A stretch of DNA of 64,000 nucleotides. It comes from Ketobacter sp036337295 (GTDB taxonomy: Bacteria; Pseudomonadota; Gammaproteobacteria; Pseudomonadales; Ketobacteraceae). A program made the translations under genes and the position numbers. Location: NCBI GenBank assembly GCA_036337295.1, contig JAYZEN010000009.1:62001-126000 (forward strand), given 5' to 3'. Below are positions 1 through 8,410 of the stretch, piece after piece (position 1 is the first letter of the stretch; each line of letters begins with the position of its first letter). The notes under the pieces are model-generated. The model did no database searches, had not been told where the DNA came from, and was given only the letters and a program-made list of their open reading frames with translations.

Positions 1-12
1 CCCTAGCCCAGG

Positions 13-480
13 ATGACCATGCACATCAGTTTGCTCAGTTTTCGCCATTTACCCAAGGTTATGGATATTGAGCAGCGGGCCTATCCCTGGCCATGGACAG
101 AAGGCATGTTTGTGGACAGTTTGCGCAACGGCCATCTGTGTTACTGTATCCACGATCACGACACCCTGCTGGGCTATATCATCCTGTTTGTGGCGGCGGG
201 GGAATCCCACGTATTGAATGTGTGTGTTGATCCCGATCAGCAAGGCCGGGGCATCGGTCGGCGCCTGCTGGAACATGGGTTGGCCGCGGCCATGGATCTG
301 GGGGCAGAGGCGGCGTTTCTGGAAGTGCGTGTCAGCAATGATGCCGCCATCCGGCTGTACGAGCGCAACGGTTTCCTGCTGGTAGGACGGCGTAAACAGT
401 ATTACCCCGCAGGGGACACCAGAGAGGATGCTTTGGTGTATCGGCGGGATCTCTGTGTAGTGGGCAGCGGTTCAAAATAA
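13..480 (+). CDS. rimI: Ribosomal protein S18 alanine N-acetyltransferase RimI
   Basis: A 155-residue GNAT-fold protein, close to the usual RimI length of about 150. It is expected to acetylate the N-terminal alanine of ribosomal protein S18 in the cytoplasm using acetyl-CoA. The acetyl-CoA pyrophosphate-binding motif DPDQQGRGIGRRLL lies at residues 73-86, and the C-terminal NDAAIRLYERNGF segment is typical of RimI. Two ATG codons (13 and 19) are possible starts; the upstream region is cut by the window edge, so the choice is open. An imperfect 18-bp tandem duplication begins in the last codons and runs past the stop codon. Other GNAT enzymes are possible, but the overall match to RimI is good. 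Confidence 0.88.
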   Translation: MTMHISLLSFRHLPKVMDIEQRAYPWPWTEGMFVDSLRNGHLCYCIHDHDTLLGYIILFVAAGESHVLNVCVDPDQQGRGIGRRLLEHGLAAAMDLGAEAAFLEVRVSNDAAIRLYERNGFLLVGRRKQYYPAGDTREDALVYRRDLCVVGSGSK

Positions 481-498
481 GCCAGCAGTTCAAAACAA
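463..498. repeat. Imperfect 18-bp tandem duplication across the rimI stop codon
   Basis: Two adjacent 18-bp units (463-480 and 481-498) share the pattern G-S-CAGCRGTTCAAAAYAA with four mismatches. The first unit encodes the last residues and stop of RimI; the second is non-coding. It is one of several short tandem duplications near gene ends in this window. Confidence 0.6.
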
Positions 499-549
499 AT
501 CGGTAATTCAGGCGATCATAGAGTTAATCGACAACAAGAGGCACAAATC

Positions 550-1383
550 ATGGATCTGGAAAAGTTCGATGTTCAGTCCCTAATGGACAAAGCCATGGAA
601 ATGCTGGTGCTGTATGCGCCCAAGTTGATCCTGGCGATTATTACGCTGTTTGTGGGGCTGTGGCTGATCAACATGCTCAGCCGGGGCATTGGTTTCCTGT
701 TGGAAAAGCGCCAGCTGGACGTATCGCTGCGTCGTTGGTTAACCACCATTTTAGGTCTGGTGCTCAAGGCCTGTCTGCTGATCTCGGTGATATCCATGAT
801 CGGTGTCCAGACCACGTCATTCATCGCCATGCTGGGTGCTGCCGGTCTGGCCATCGGTCTGGCATTGCAGGGCAGTCTCACTAACTTTGCCGGCGGGGTG
901 CTGATTCTGTTCTTCAAGCCCTACAAGGTGGGGGATTACATCAAAACCAATGGTGAGGAAGGTTTTGTGGAGTCCATTGATATTTTCTATACCTTCCTGC
1001 GCACCATGGACAGCAAGCACGTGATTTTGCCCAATGGCCCGCTCGCCAACGGCAATCTGGTGAACTACACCATGGACCCCACCCGGCGGGTAGAGCTGTC
1101 CGTGGGCATCAGTTATCAAAACCGCTTCGAGGATGCCGAAGCCGCCCTGTTGGCGATGATTGCGGAGGAGCCCCGGGTGCTGCAGGAGCCGAAGCCATTT
1201 ATCGGTGTCACCGGATATGGGGACAGTTCCATAGACCTTACCGTGCGGGCCTGGGTAAATAATGAAGACTACTGGCCGGTGTTTTTCGATCTCAACAAGC
1301 GGGTCAAACCGGCCCTGGATAAAGCCAAGGTCAGCATTCCATTTCCACAGCGGGATGTGCATCTGTTTCAACCAAAATCCTGA
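550..1383 (+). CDS. Small-conductance mechanosensitive channel, MscS family
   Basis: A 277-residue inner-membrane protein of classic MscS size (E. coli MscS is 286). Three hydrophobic segments lie at about residues 20-40, 62-85 and 90-120. The third has the Ala/Gly-rich pore-lining pattern (AMLGAAGLAIGLALQGSL) followed by FFKPYKVGDYI, the start of the cytoplasmic beta domain. The channel is expected to open under membrane tension and release solutes during hypo-osmotic shock. The ATG follows an AAGAGGCACAAATC region with a usable ribosome-binding site. The gene stands alone between rimI and prfC. Confidence 0.92.
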   Translation: MDLEKFDVQSLMDKAMEMLVLYAPKLILAIITLFVGLWLINMLSRGIGFLLEKRQLDVSLRRWLTTILGLVLKACLLISVISMIGVQTTSFIAMLGAAGLAIGLALQGSLTNFAGGVLILFFKPYKVGDYIKTNGEEGFVESIDIFYTFLRTMDSKHVILPNGPLANGNLVNYTMDPTRRVELSVGISYQNRFEDAEAALLAMIAEEPRVLQEPKPFIGVTGYGDSSIDLTVRAWVNNEDYWPVFFDLNKRVKPALDKAKVSIPFPQRDVHLFQPKS

Positions 1384-1413
1384 TACACCGCTGTTTTCCA
1401 GCCCGTATCAATC

Positions 1414-1450
1414 CACTGCCGGTTTTCACCCAGGGGTGCAGCCGGCAGTG
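1414..1450 (+). terminator. Nested hairpin after the MscS gene
   Basis: Perfect 9-bp arms CACTGCCGG (1414-1422) and CCGGCAGTG (1442-1450) enclose an inner hairpin CACCC-AG-GGGTG (1427-1438). The following TGTTATT is only moderately T-rich, so termination is likely but not certain. Confidence 0.5.
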
Positions 1451-1544
1451 TGTTATTGGCGGGTATGAGCCGCTATAATGCGCCCCGTATTCATTGAGCA
1501 GGCTTTTCGGTGCGCGCCCTGTCGCGCTCCCAGCGGAATCCAGT

Positions 1545-3131
1545 ATGGCAGACAGTAATTTTCTTAAAGAAATCAATGGCAGACGCACCTTTGCCATTAT
1601 CTCGCACCCGGATGCGGGTAAAACCACCATGACCGAGAAGCTGCTGCTCTACGGCAATCAGATTCAGGTGGCCGGAACAGTAAAAGGGCGCGGCTCCGAC
1701 CGGCATGCCACCTCTGACTGGATGGAAATGGAAAAGGAGCGGGGCATCTCGGTGACCACCTCGGTGATGCAGTTTCCCTACAAGAAATGCACCGTCAATC
1801 TGCTGGACACCCCCGGGCATGAGGACTTTTCTGAAGACACCTATCGTACGCTGACCGCAGTGGATTCCGCGCTGATGGTGATCGACGGCGCCAAGGGCGT
1901 CGAGCCCCGCACCATCAAACTGATGGAAGTCTGTCGGCTGCGGGATACTCCCATTCTGTCGTTCATCAACAAGATGGACCGCGACATCCGCGACCCCATT
2001 GAGCTGCTGGATGAGATCGAGAGCATCCTCAACATCAACTGTGCCCCTGTCACCTGGCCCATCGGTATGGGCAAGCTGTTCAAGGGTGTGTACAACATTT
2101 ATCAGGATACCACTTACCTGTACCGCACCGGGCAGGGCCACACCATTCAGGAAGTACGGGCCATCAAAGGCCTGGACAACCCGGAGCTGGATGCCGCAGT
2201 GGGGGATCTGGCCGGCGATCTACGGGAAGAACTGGAGCTGGTGCAGGGTGCCAGTCATGAGTTCGAGCTGCAGGCGTTTCTCGATGGCAAACTTACCCCG
2301 GTGTTCTTTGGAACCGCCCTGGGTAACTTTGGCGTGGATCATCTGCTGGATGGACTGGTGGAATGGGCGCCCAGCCCTCAATCCAGGGAGACGGACACCC
2401 GCAAGGTGGAGGCCCAGGATGAGAATTTCACCGGCTTTGTTTTCAAAATCCAGGCGAATATGGACCCCAAACACCGGGACCGGATTGCCTTCATGCGGGT
2501 GTGTTCCGGCCACTACGAGAAAGGCATGAAGATGCGCCATGTGCGCCTGGGCAAGGATGTGCGCATTTCCGATGCCCTGACGTTCCGGGCCGGTGAGCGC
2601 GAGCATCTGGAGGATGCCTGGCCCGGCGACATCATCGGCCTGCACAACCACGGTACCATCCAGATCGGGGATACCTTCACCAGCGGCGAAGTGATGAACT
2701 TCCAGGGTATTCCCCATTTTGCGCCGGAGCTGTTCCGCCGGGTGCAGTTGAAAGATCCCCTGAAGAGCAAACAATTGCAGAAAGGCATCACCCAGTTATC
2801 GGAAGAGGGAGCCACCCAGGTGTTCATGCCCTTGCGTAACAACGACATCATCGTGGGTGCAGTGGGTGTGCTACAGTTTGATGTAGTGGCCTATCGCCTG
2901 AAAGACGAATACAAAGTGGAGTGTTCCTACGACAATATCAGTGTGGCGACAGCGCGCTGGGTCTATTGTAAAGACCACAAGATGCTGGAAGACTTCAAGA
3001 AAAAGTGCCATGACAACCTGGCCATTGATGGGGGTGGCTACCTCACCTATCTGGCGCCGACCCGGGTCAACCTGGAGCTGACCATGGAGCGCTGGCCGGA
3101 CGTTAAATTCAAGGAAACGCGGGAGCACTGA
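1545..3131 (+). CDS. prfC: Peptide chain release factor 3
   Basis: A 528-residue translational GTPase, essentially the length of E. coli RF3 (529). It recycles RF1/RF2 from the ribosome after peptide release. GTPase motifs are intact: P-loop SHPDAGKTTMTEKLL near the N-terminus, switch RGISVTTSVMQF, DTPGHEDF and NKMDRD. The frame is open back to a TTG at 1494, but the ATG at 1545 gives MADSNFLKEI, the normal RF3 N-terminus, so I chose it. The stop overlaps the start of the next gene by one base, suggesting translational coupling. Confidence 0.96.
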   Translation: MADSNFLKEINGRRTFAIISHPDAGKTTMTEKLLLYGNQIQVAGTVKGRGSDRHATSDWMEMEKERGISVTTSVMQFPYKKCTVNLLDTPGHEDFSEDTYRTLTAVDSALMVIDGAKGVEPRTIKLMEVCRLRDTPILSFINKMDRDIRDPIELLDEIESILNINCAPVTWPIGMGKLFKGVYNIYQDTTYLYRTGQGHTIQEVRAIKGLDNPELDAAVGDLAGDLREELELVQGASHEFELQAFLDGKLTPVFFGTALGNFGVDHLLDGLVEWAPSPQSRETDTRKVEAQDENFTGFVFKIQANMDPKHRDRIAFMRVCSGHYEKGMKMRHVRLGKDVRISDALTFRAGEREHLEDAWPGDIIGLHNHGTIQIGDTFTSGEVMNFQGIPHFAPELFRRVQLKDPLKSKQLQKGITQLSEEGATQVFMPLRNNDIIVGAVGVLQFDVVAYRLKDEYKVECSYDNISVATARWVYCKDHKMLEDFKKKCHDNLAIDGGGYLTYLAPTRVNLELTMERWPDVKFKETREH

Positions 3132-3445
3132 TGGCCGGGTATCTGGTTGGCTCGTTACTGTTGACCTGGGTGCTGTGCAGCGCCCTCAACGGGTTTATTG
3201 AATACGCGGCCGTCCGCCAGTGGTTGAATCGGGGTAAGGCGTTTGTCGGCATGATCGCCGGTGTGTTTGTGATCGCCGGAGTGATGGTGGCCCTGTCGCT
3301 GTGGGGGCTCACCGACTCCCACCTGGGCAAAGACGTCATGACCCCGCAACAATTGTCCACCACCGTGCGTACCAGCATGATGATCAACGTGCTGTTTGCC
3401 TTGGGTTATTGTGCCTTCCAGTTACGTCGGTTTTGGGAAGAGTAG
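3131..3445 (+). CDS. Small integral membrane protein of unknown function
   Basis: A 104-residue protein starting inside the prfC stop codon (TGATG overlap), so probably co-translated with RF3. Three hydrophobic stretches at about residues 4-24, 38-62 and 83-98 suggest a three-helix inner-membrane protein with a basic/acidic C-terminal tail (RRFWEE). I do not recognise the family, and nothing in the sequence ties it functionally to translation. Confidence 0.75.
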   Translation: MAGYLVGSLLLTWVLCSALNGFIEYAAVRQWLNRGKAFVGMIAGVFVIAGVMVALSLWGLTDSHLGKDVMTPQQLSTTVRTSMMINVLFALGYCAFQLRRFWEE

Positions 3446-3455
3446 AGCCCGCGGC

Positions 3456-3791
3456 CTAACGTTGATAGCGCAAACGGGTGCCTTTCTCCTGGGACAACCG
3501 GATTTCGTCGGCGGAGAGTTCCTTGGGGAAGTAGCAGCCGGAAATCTTCGCTTCACAGATGCTGGCACCTTCCAGCTGGGTATTGCGCAGGTCCACGCCC
3601 CGCAGGTCGGCACCGCGCATATAGGTATCCTGCATATTTAAACCATCTGCATTCATGTTGCGCAGGTCGATGCCCCGAAAATGGGCGCCCTGGAGGTCGA
3701 CGGTTTTCCCGGCCTGACGGGCCTGGTTGAATGCCTTGATGTCTTCATCCAACAGCATTTTGTAGAGCGGGTCGTTGGGATCGTAAGCCAT
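3456..3791 (-). CDS. Pentapeptide-repeat protein
   Basis: A 111-residue cytoplasmic protein whose C-terminal two thirds show the A(D/N)LXX periodicity of pentapeptide repeats (HFRGIDLRNMNADGLNMQ, then MRGADLRGVDLRNTQLEGA), predicting a short right-handed beta helix. The ATG at 3791 is preceded by AGGAAGGAAATAT, a strong ribosome-binding site, and is preferred over an in-frame ATG 33 bases upstream. The N-terminus (MAYDPNDPLYKMLLDED) is a short helical cap. Such proteins have varied roles, so no function is assigned. It converges with the gene at 3131-3445. Confidence 0.8.
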   Translation of the reverse strand: MAYDPNDPLYKMLLDEDIKAFNQARQAGKTVDLQGAHFRGIDLRNMNADGLNMQDTYMRGADLRGVDLRNTQLEGASICEAKISGCYFPKELSADEIRLSQEKGTRLRYQR

Positions 3792-3931
3792 ATATTTCCT
3801 TCCTTTCTTTTCATATATAGCCAAAGACCCGGTGTTTTGCCTGTAGTTTCCTGATTGACCTCATAGTAATAGTGGGGCGGATTATGATTTAATGCGCATA
3901 ATTGGTTGTCTCGCTCGCCCCAGGATTCGTT

Positions 3932-5086
3932 GTGAACCGGATTTCTAAAACACTCAACCAGGCGCTCCCCGTGCGTATCCTGCAAAGGGTTAGTCGCGCG
4001 CTACCGCTGCCCCGGCGCCAGGAAGCCACCCCCCGCAGCAGTTCCACCCTTCTGGAAAATGCCTACGAAGCGGTGGTCACCGATGTCCGCCGGGAAACCT
4101 CCCGCGCGGTGACGGTGGAGTTCGAGCTGACGGAAGGTTATCGCCTCACCTATAAATCCGGACAGTGCGTGACGGTGACCCTGCCCATCGGCCCTACCTT
4201 GTTTCAGCGTTGTTACTCCTTTTCCAGTGCGCCGGATGAAAATCGCTATGCGGTCACGGCCCAGCGTATTTTTCATGGCCGGGTGTCGTCCTACTTTTAC
4301 AGTTCCCTGCGGGTGGGCGACCGGATCTATATCGACGACCCCATGGGGGATTTCGTGCTGCCCCGCACCCACCCGGAGGATCAGCGCTATGTAATGGTGG
4401 CCGGCGGTGCGGGTATCGTGCCCCTGTATTCTTTGATTAAAGATCTGCTGGGCAAGAATCCCATGGCGGAAATCCAGTTGATCTACGCCTGCCGCAATCA
4501 GGAGCAGGCTATTTTCCACCGCCAGTTGCTGCGCCTGGAAAAGGATCACCCCGGCTTCTCCATCCGTTTTCAGTTCACCCGCAAAGCCGGGGACGGACAT
4601 GATCCCTATCGCCGGCTGAACGGTGACAAAATCCTGTCCCGCCTGTCGGACCCGGCCAGCGCTCTGTTCTATATCTGCGGTCCCTATGGATTGGTAAGCA
4701 AGTGCACCGAGGCTTTTCATGCAGCGGGTATTGCCGATTCCCGCATTCAGATCGAAACCTTCAGCTCGCCGCCCGCCCGTGTGTTGTCGGACGAGTTGCG
4801 GCCGCGCTCGATTACCTTTTTGCCGTCCACCGTGCTGGGGAATACGGTGCGGGTGCGACAAAAGCAGGTGGAAACCATTCTGGAAACCGCCCGCCGTAAT
4901 GGGGTGAATATTCCGCAGAAGTGTACGGTGGGCAACTGCCAGACCTGCAAGATCCGAGTGAAGTCGGGCATGGTGGTGATGGATGAACCCAATTCCCTGA
5001 GCATTGACGACGCTAAAAGTGGTTATGTGCTGGGCTGTGTTGCCTATCCGACGGAATCGTTGGTGGTGAAACTGCCGAATACCTGA
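3932..5086 (+). CDS. FAD-dependent oxidoreductase with C-terminal plant-type 2Fe-2S domain
   Basis: A 384-residue single-chain reductase. After a basic N-terminal extension it has an FAD-binding beta barrel with the RCYS motif (FQRCYSFSSAP), an NAD(P)-binding domain (MVAGGAGIVPLYSLIKDLL; YICGPYGL) and a C-terminal ferredoxin domain with C-x4-C-x2-C and a distal Cys (CTVGNCQTCK, then LGCVAYP). This is the layout of PaaE/HmpA-type and steroid- or alkane-oxygenase reductases, which pass electrons from NAD(P)H to an oxygenase or carrier. The GTG at 3932 has AGGA six bases upstream; a TTG at 3902 is the less likely alternative. The partner oxygenase is not adjacent. Confidence 0.88.
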   Translation: MNRISKTLNQALPVRILQRVSRALPLPRRQEATPRSSSTLLENAYEAVVTDVRRETSRAVTVEFELTEGYRLTYKSGQCVTVTLPIGPTLFQRCYSFSSAPDENRYAVTAQRIFHGRVSSYFYSSLRVGDRIYIDDPMGDFVLPRTHPEDQRYVMVAGGAGIVPLYSLIKDLLGKNPMAEIQLIYACRNQEQAIFHRQLLRLEKDHPGFSIRFQFTRKAGDGHDPYRRLNGDKILSRLSDPASALFYICGPYGLVSKCTEAFHAAGIADSRIQIETFSSPPARVLSDELRPRSITFLPSTVLGNTVRVRQKQVETILETARRNGVNIPQKCTVGNCQTCKIRVKSGMVVMDEPNSLSIDDAKSGYVLGCVAYPTESLVVKLPNT

Positions 5087-5138
5087 GCGTGACGGGGGAA
5101 TTAGGTCTGGAACCGGGTAGCGGTTTTAGCCGCTGGGT

Positions 5139-5232
5139 TTTTAGGGTTGGACTTTTAGGGTTGGACTCTTATGGTCGGACTTTTTGGTCGGACTTTTTGG
5201 TCGGGCTTCTTAGTTGGGCTTTACAGCTGGAC
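5139..5232. repeat. Degenerating 13-14 bp tandem repeat array
   Basis: Seven head-to-tail units follow the pattern TTTTAGGGTTGGAC: two identical 14-mers (5139-5152, 5153-5166), then TCTTATGGTCGGAC, TTTTTGGTCGGAC, TTTTTGGTCGGGC, TTCTTAGTTGGGC and TTTACAGCTGGAC. A partial eighth unit (GTTTACAGCTG) enters the 3' end of the convergent gene at 5235. The array fills the gap between two convergent genes. Open frames across it are not credible genes. Confidence 0.85.
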
Positions 5233-5234
5233 GT

Positions 5235-5465
5235 TTACAGCTGCGTGAACAGGTATCCCATCACCGGCTGGTCCCGGTCTTCAACGCGCTGGCTGGCAGC
5301 TTCCAACTCACTGACTTGCTCTTGCGGCTCGGCGGTCTGCTCTTCCTGAATCCGGATTACGGCTTCCTCATCGCCATCGCTTACAGCAGGCTGTTTCAGC
5401 ATACTGAAAATGCCCAGCAGACACAGGGCGATGACCCAGCTTGCGCTTATGGAGCGAATGTTCAT
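5235..5465 (-). CDS. Small single-pass membrane protein, unknown
   Basis: A 76-residue protein with an N-terminal hydrophobic segment (residues 9-24, SWVIALCLLGIFSMLK) and an acidic, Gln/Glu-rich tail (about residues 30-65). This suggests an inner-membrane anchor with a periplasmic tail, or an uncleaved signal. ATG 5465 has GGGA upstream (AAAGGGAACGCACC); an upstream ATG at 5522 lacks a comparable site. The last codons are built from a tandem-repeat unit, so the C-terminus may have changed recently. No family recognised. Confidence 0.55.
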   Translation of the reverse strand: MNIRSISASWVIALCLLGIFSMLKQPAVSDGDEEAVIRIQEEQTAEPQEQVSELEAASQRVEDRDQPVMGYLFTQL

Positions 5466-5733
5466 GGTGCGTTCCCTTTGGGGTGTGGTCACGTTGGGTG
5501 TGCTCACGTCAGGTGTATTCAACGATCTTCATTCTCCATTCTGAGGAAATGTTTTCTACAGAATTAAAATCAAAGTCATTGTGACAAATTACCAATTCAA
5601 TTTTGTTGCAGTGACGTTGCGTATATAAATCGTTGATCTTATTGAGTTAAAATCCCACCTCACGTAAGTAGAACCATTCGCATTTAGGGTTGTCCAACGC
5701 CCTAAGGCCGTTGATTGAAGGGGCAGGGCAAGC

Positions 5734-6282
5734 GTGTTAGCAAACAGTGAATCGGGATACGGGTTGGTCAGTGTGTTGCTGCACTGGCTGTCCGCTCTGC
5801 TGACCATCCTGTTGTTCGGTGTGGGGCTGTATATGGTGGGCTTGTCCTATTACGACCCCCTCTATCACGAGTTGCCTGAGTGGCACAAATCCGTGGGTGT
5901 GGTGCTGGCGTTGCTGTCCCTGTTCAGAGTGGTGTGGCGCGTTCTCAGTGGGCCTCCGGCGCCATTGGCAGAAAAACGGTGGCAGGGGGCGGCGGCGCGC
6001 CTGGTGCACGCAACGATGCTGGCCTTGCTGATCCTGCTGCCGGTCACCGGCTATTTTATCGTGACGGCTGAAGGCAAGCCGCTCATGGTATTCGAACTCA
6101 CCCTGTTGCCCGCGCTGCTGGAGCTTACCCCGAATCAGACCGACCTGGTGGGGCGTTGGCATTTGTGGGGTGCTTGGGCTTTGATCGGGTTGGCAGCCCT
6201 GCATGCCGCGGCCGCCCTGAAACACCATTTTATCGATGCCGACCGAACTCTAATCCGAATGTTAACCATCAAAGGTCAATGA
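5734..6282 (+). CDS. Cytochrome b561 (CybB family)
   Basis: A 182-residue four-helix di-haem b protein of the prokaryotic b561 family, thought to move electrons between the quinone pool and periplasmic or membrane partners. Histidines typical of haem ligation sit in each helix region (LLHWLSA; WHKSVGVVLALL; LVHATMLALL; GRWHLWGAWALIGLAALHAAAALKHH). It starts at GTG 5734 after AGGGGCAGGGCAAGC. It lies 17 bases ahead of the YceI gene, a frequent pairing in proteobacteria, so the two are likely co-transcribed up to the terminator at 6912. Confidence 0.9.
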   Translation: MLANSESGYGLVSVLLHWLSALLTILLFGVGLYMVGLSYYDPLYHELPEWHKSVGVVLALLSLFRVVWRVLSGPPAPLAEKRWQGAAARLVHATMLALLILLPVTGYFIVTAEGKPLMVFELTLLPALLELTPNQTDLVGRWHLWGAWALIGLAALHAAAALKHHFIDADRTLIRMLTIKGQ

Positions 6283-6299
6283 CCAATAAGGAGCACACT

Positions 6300-6890
6300 A
6301 TGAAAACGAAAATGGGCTACGCCTTCAGTATGGCGGTGATCGGCGCTGCACTGCTCACGTCCGGGCTGGTGCAGGCGGCAGACACCTACAAAATGGATAC
6401 CAAGGGCAGTCATGCCTTTATCCAGTTCAAGATTCAGCACCTGGGATTCAGTTGGTTGCTGGGGCGCTTCAATACCTTTGAAGGCCAGTTTGTGCTGGAC
6501 GACGCCAACGTGGAGAAATCCAGTGTCAAAGTGGATATCGATGTGGCCAGCGTGGATTCCAATCACGCCGAGCGGGACAAGCACCTTCGGGGCAAAGACT
6601 TCTTTGATGTGGCGACATTTCCCAAGGCTGGTTTCGTCAGTACCAAGATTGAAAAAACCGGAGAGAACAGCGCCAAGATCACCGGCGACTTCACCCTCAA
6701 GGGCGTCACTAAGCCCATCACTCTGGATGCCACCTATATTGGCGGCGGCAAAGACCCCTGGGGCGGTTATCGGCAGGGCTTTGAGGCCACCACCCAACTC
6801 AAGCTGAAGGACTTTGGCATTGATTACAACCTGGGGCCGGCGTCAGAGGTGGTGGACATTTACATCTCGGTGGAAGGCATCAAGCAGTAA
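6300..6890 (+). CDS. YceI-family periplasmic lipocalin-like protein
   Basis: A 196-residue protein with a clear signal peptide (hydrophobic core at about residues 8-22, cleavage near VQA-ADTYK), followed by the YceI beta-barrel fold: DTKGSHAFIQFKIQHLGFSW near the N-terminus, DASSVD-like SVDSNHAERDKHLRGKDFFD, and GDFTLKGVTKPI. Family members bind polyprenyl or amphiphilic ligands in a hydrophobic pocket. ATG 6300 has AAGGAG upstream. Pairing with cytochrome b561 suggests a shared redox or isoprenoid-linked role, but the ligand here is unknown. Confidence 0.92.
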   Translation: MKTKMGYAFSMAVIGAALLTSGLVQAADTYKMDTKGSHAFIQFKIQHLGFSWLLGRFNTFEGQFVLDDANVEKSSVKVDIDVASVDSNHAERDKHLRGKDFFDVATFPKAGFVSTKIEKTGENSAKITGDFTLKGVTKPITLDATYIGGGKDPWGGYRQGFEATTQLKLKDFGIDYNLGPASEVVDIYISVEGIKQ

Positions 6891-6911
6891 CCCGATCCAT
6901 ATAACAAAGCA

Positions 6912-6943
6912 GGGCCCGGTGCTGTCGCGCCGGGCCCTTTTTT
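6912..6943 (+). terminator. Rho-independent terminator after the b561-YceI pair
   Basis: GC-rich 8-bp stem GGGCCCGG (6912-6919) / CCGGGCCC (6930-6937), a 10-base loop and six T residues (6938-6943). Confidence 0.93.
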
Positions 6944-6976
6944 ATGCGGTGTGCCTAGGTTGATCCCGACAGAGCG

Positions 6977-7747
6977 TCAGCTGAACTGGGAAAAGTCCGG
7001 CTTGCGCTTTTCCAGGAATGCACTGAAGGCTTCCTTGGCTTCTGCCCCCGCCAGCATTTCCGTAAAGTAATTCTCTTCCAGCTTCATGATGGCCTTCAGT
7101 TGCGCTTCATTGCCTTGGCGCAGCAGCTGTTTGGTAACGCGAATGGAGCGGGGCGGTAACTTGGCCAGCTCCGCTGCCTTGGCCAGGGCATAAGCCTGAT
7201 ATTCCTCGGCCGGCAGGATCTCATTGACGATGCCCAGGGTTACAGCCTCATCCGGCGTGAACAGTTTGCACAGCATCAGCAACTCAGCGGCTTTACGGTA
7301 GCCCACCAATTGCGGGAACAGCAGGCTGGAGCCCGCCTCCGGGCACAGCCCCAAACTGGCAAACGGCATCTGGAATTTGGCGCCCGGGGCCGCGTATACC
7401 AGATCGCAATGCATCAGCATGGTGGTGCCCACGCCCACTGCCGGACCGTTTACCGCCGCCACCAGGGGCTTGCTGAGATGGGGGATGGTACGCAAAAAAC
7501 GGCCCACAGGGGATTCGCCGCCGATGCCCGAGCTGTTGAGAAAGTCCACCAGGTCGTTGCCGGCGGTAAAGCAATCCTGGGTGCCGGTGATCACACCCAC
7601 CCGCAGGTTGGCGTCTTGTTCAAGTTGATCCAGTGCGTCGGAAATCCCGGTGTACATCGCCCCGGTGAGGGCGTTTTTTTTGTCGGCCCGGTTCAGGCGA
7701 ATGATGATGATATTGTCCTGGATCTCGGTGATTACTTGATCGGTCAT
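6977..7747 (-). CDS. Enoyl-CoA hydratase/isomerase (crotonase family)
   Basis: A 256-residue crotonase-fold protein. The N-terminal half has the substrate loop LNRADKKNALTGAMY and oxyanion-hole segment (DCFTAGNDLVDFL); the core CoA-binding motif is AVNGPAVGVGTTMLMHCDL. It is expected to hydrate or isomerise enoyl-CoA in fatty-acid breakdown. The active-site region (ASLGLCPEAGSS) has one clear Glu, which fits an isomerase or hydratase; the exact reaction cannot be read from sequence. Its ATG overlaps the stop of the upstream thioesterase gene by four bases, so the two form an operon. Confidence 0.88.
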   Translation of the reverse strand: MTDQVITEIQDNIIIIRLNRADKKNALTGAMYTGISDALDQLEQDANLRVGVITGTQDCFTAGNDLVDFLNSSGIGGESPVGRFLRTIPHLSKPLVAAVNGPAVGVGTTMLMHCDLVYAAPGAKFQMPFASLGLCPEAGSSLLFPQLVGYRKAAELLMLCKLFTPDEAVTLGIVNEILPAEEYQAYALAKAAELAKLPPRSIRVTKQLLRQGNEAQLKAIMKLEENYFTEMLAGAEAKEAFSAFLEKRKPDFSQFS

Positions 7748-8364
7748 AAGCTGGGTTCCTGAGTCTTCTCTTTTACGCTTTTGTCGTTTTGGTTGGGGTT
7801 ATCATCCACGTCTGCGTGGGAGGCAGCAATAGCCTGGGTTTCTGCCCGTTGTGCCTGTACCAGCAGGTTTAAATGTTGGACGCTGCCGGGCAGCTCCGGC
7901 GGTGTTACTCCAGGCAGGATTTCGGCAAAGGCCTGCAGAGGCGAGATCCGTTGGCCGGTTTTGGTGCTTACCATGGCCATGCGGATGACGGCGGCGGTAA
8001 ACACGGTCTTGCGGTAGGTGAACAGCTGCTCCATGTAGATGTATTTTTCGTCCCAGCTGCTGATGCGGGTTTCCGCCTTGAAACGCTGAAACGGCTTGAT
8101 CTCCTTCACGTAGCTGATCTCGGTGTTGGCGATCAGGGCTTTAAAGCCCCGGCTGGTCATTTCCGTCAGCCAGGGGGTGTGGATCATGTGTTCCACCCGG
8201 CCCCGTTCCAGGTACTTCAGGTATTTCACGTTGTTCATGTGAATGTTGGCATCCAGATCCCAGGGCATGCAGCGATAGGGTACGAACACCCAGTCCAGCA
8301 AATGCCGGGACGGCTTAATCTTCTGAATATACAGTGCAACGATAAACCGGACTATAAACCACAT
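7744..8364 (-). CDS. Hotdog-fold acyl-CoA thioesterase (4HBT/YbgC-like)
   Basis: A 206-residue protein with a hotdog-fold thioesterase domain at about residues 25-160: FVPYRCMPWDLDANIHMNNVKYLKYLERGR carries the Asp/Asn and helix-start residues of the active site, followed by FKALIANTEISYVKEI and FKAETRISSWDEKYIYMEQLF. The N-terminus is hydrophobic (MWFIVRFIVALYI), suggesting membrane association. The tail is polar and disordered-looking. It overlaps the enoyl-CoA hydratase start by four bases (ATGA), implying coupled translation and a joint role in acyl-CoA processing. Confidence 0.82.
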   Translation of the reverse strand: MWFIVRFIVALYIQKIKPSRHLLDWVFVPYRCMPWDLDANIHMNNVKYLKYLERGRVEHMIHTPWLTEMTSRGFKALIANTEISYVKEIKPFQRFKAETRISSWDEKYIYMEQLFTYRKTVFTAAVIRMAMVSTKTGQRISPLQAFAEILPGVTPPELPGSVQHLNLLVQAQRAETQAIAASHADVDDNPNQNDKSVKEKTQEPSL

Positions 8365-8410
8365 GATACTACCTACATTCGTTGGGTTTGGGTTCAGTGC
8401 AGACTTCGAA

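Noticed and set aside
5089..5349. Small plus-strand frame running through the tandem repeat array
   Set aside because: Its sequence is generated by the repeats and it has no ribosome-binding site or family features.
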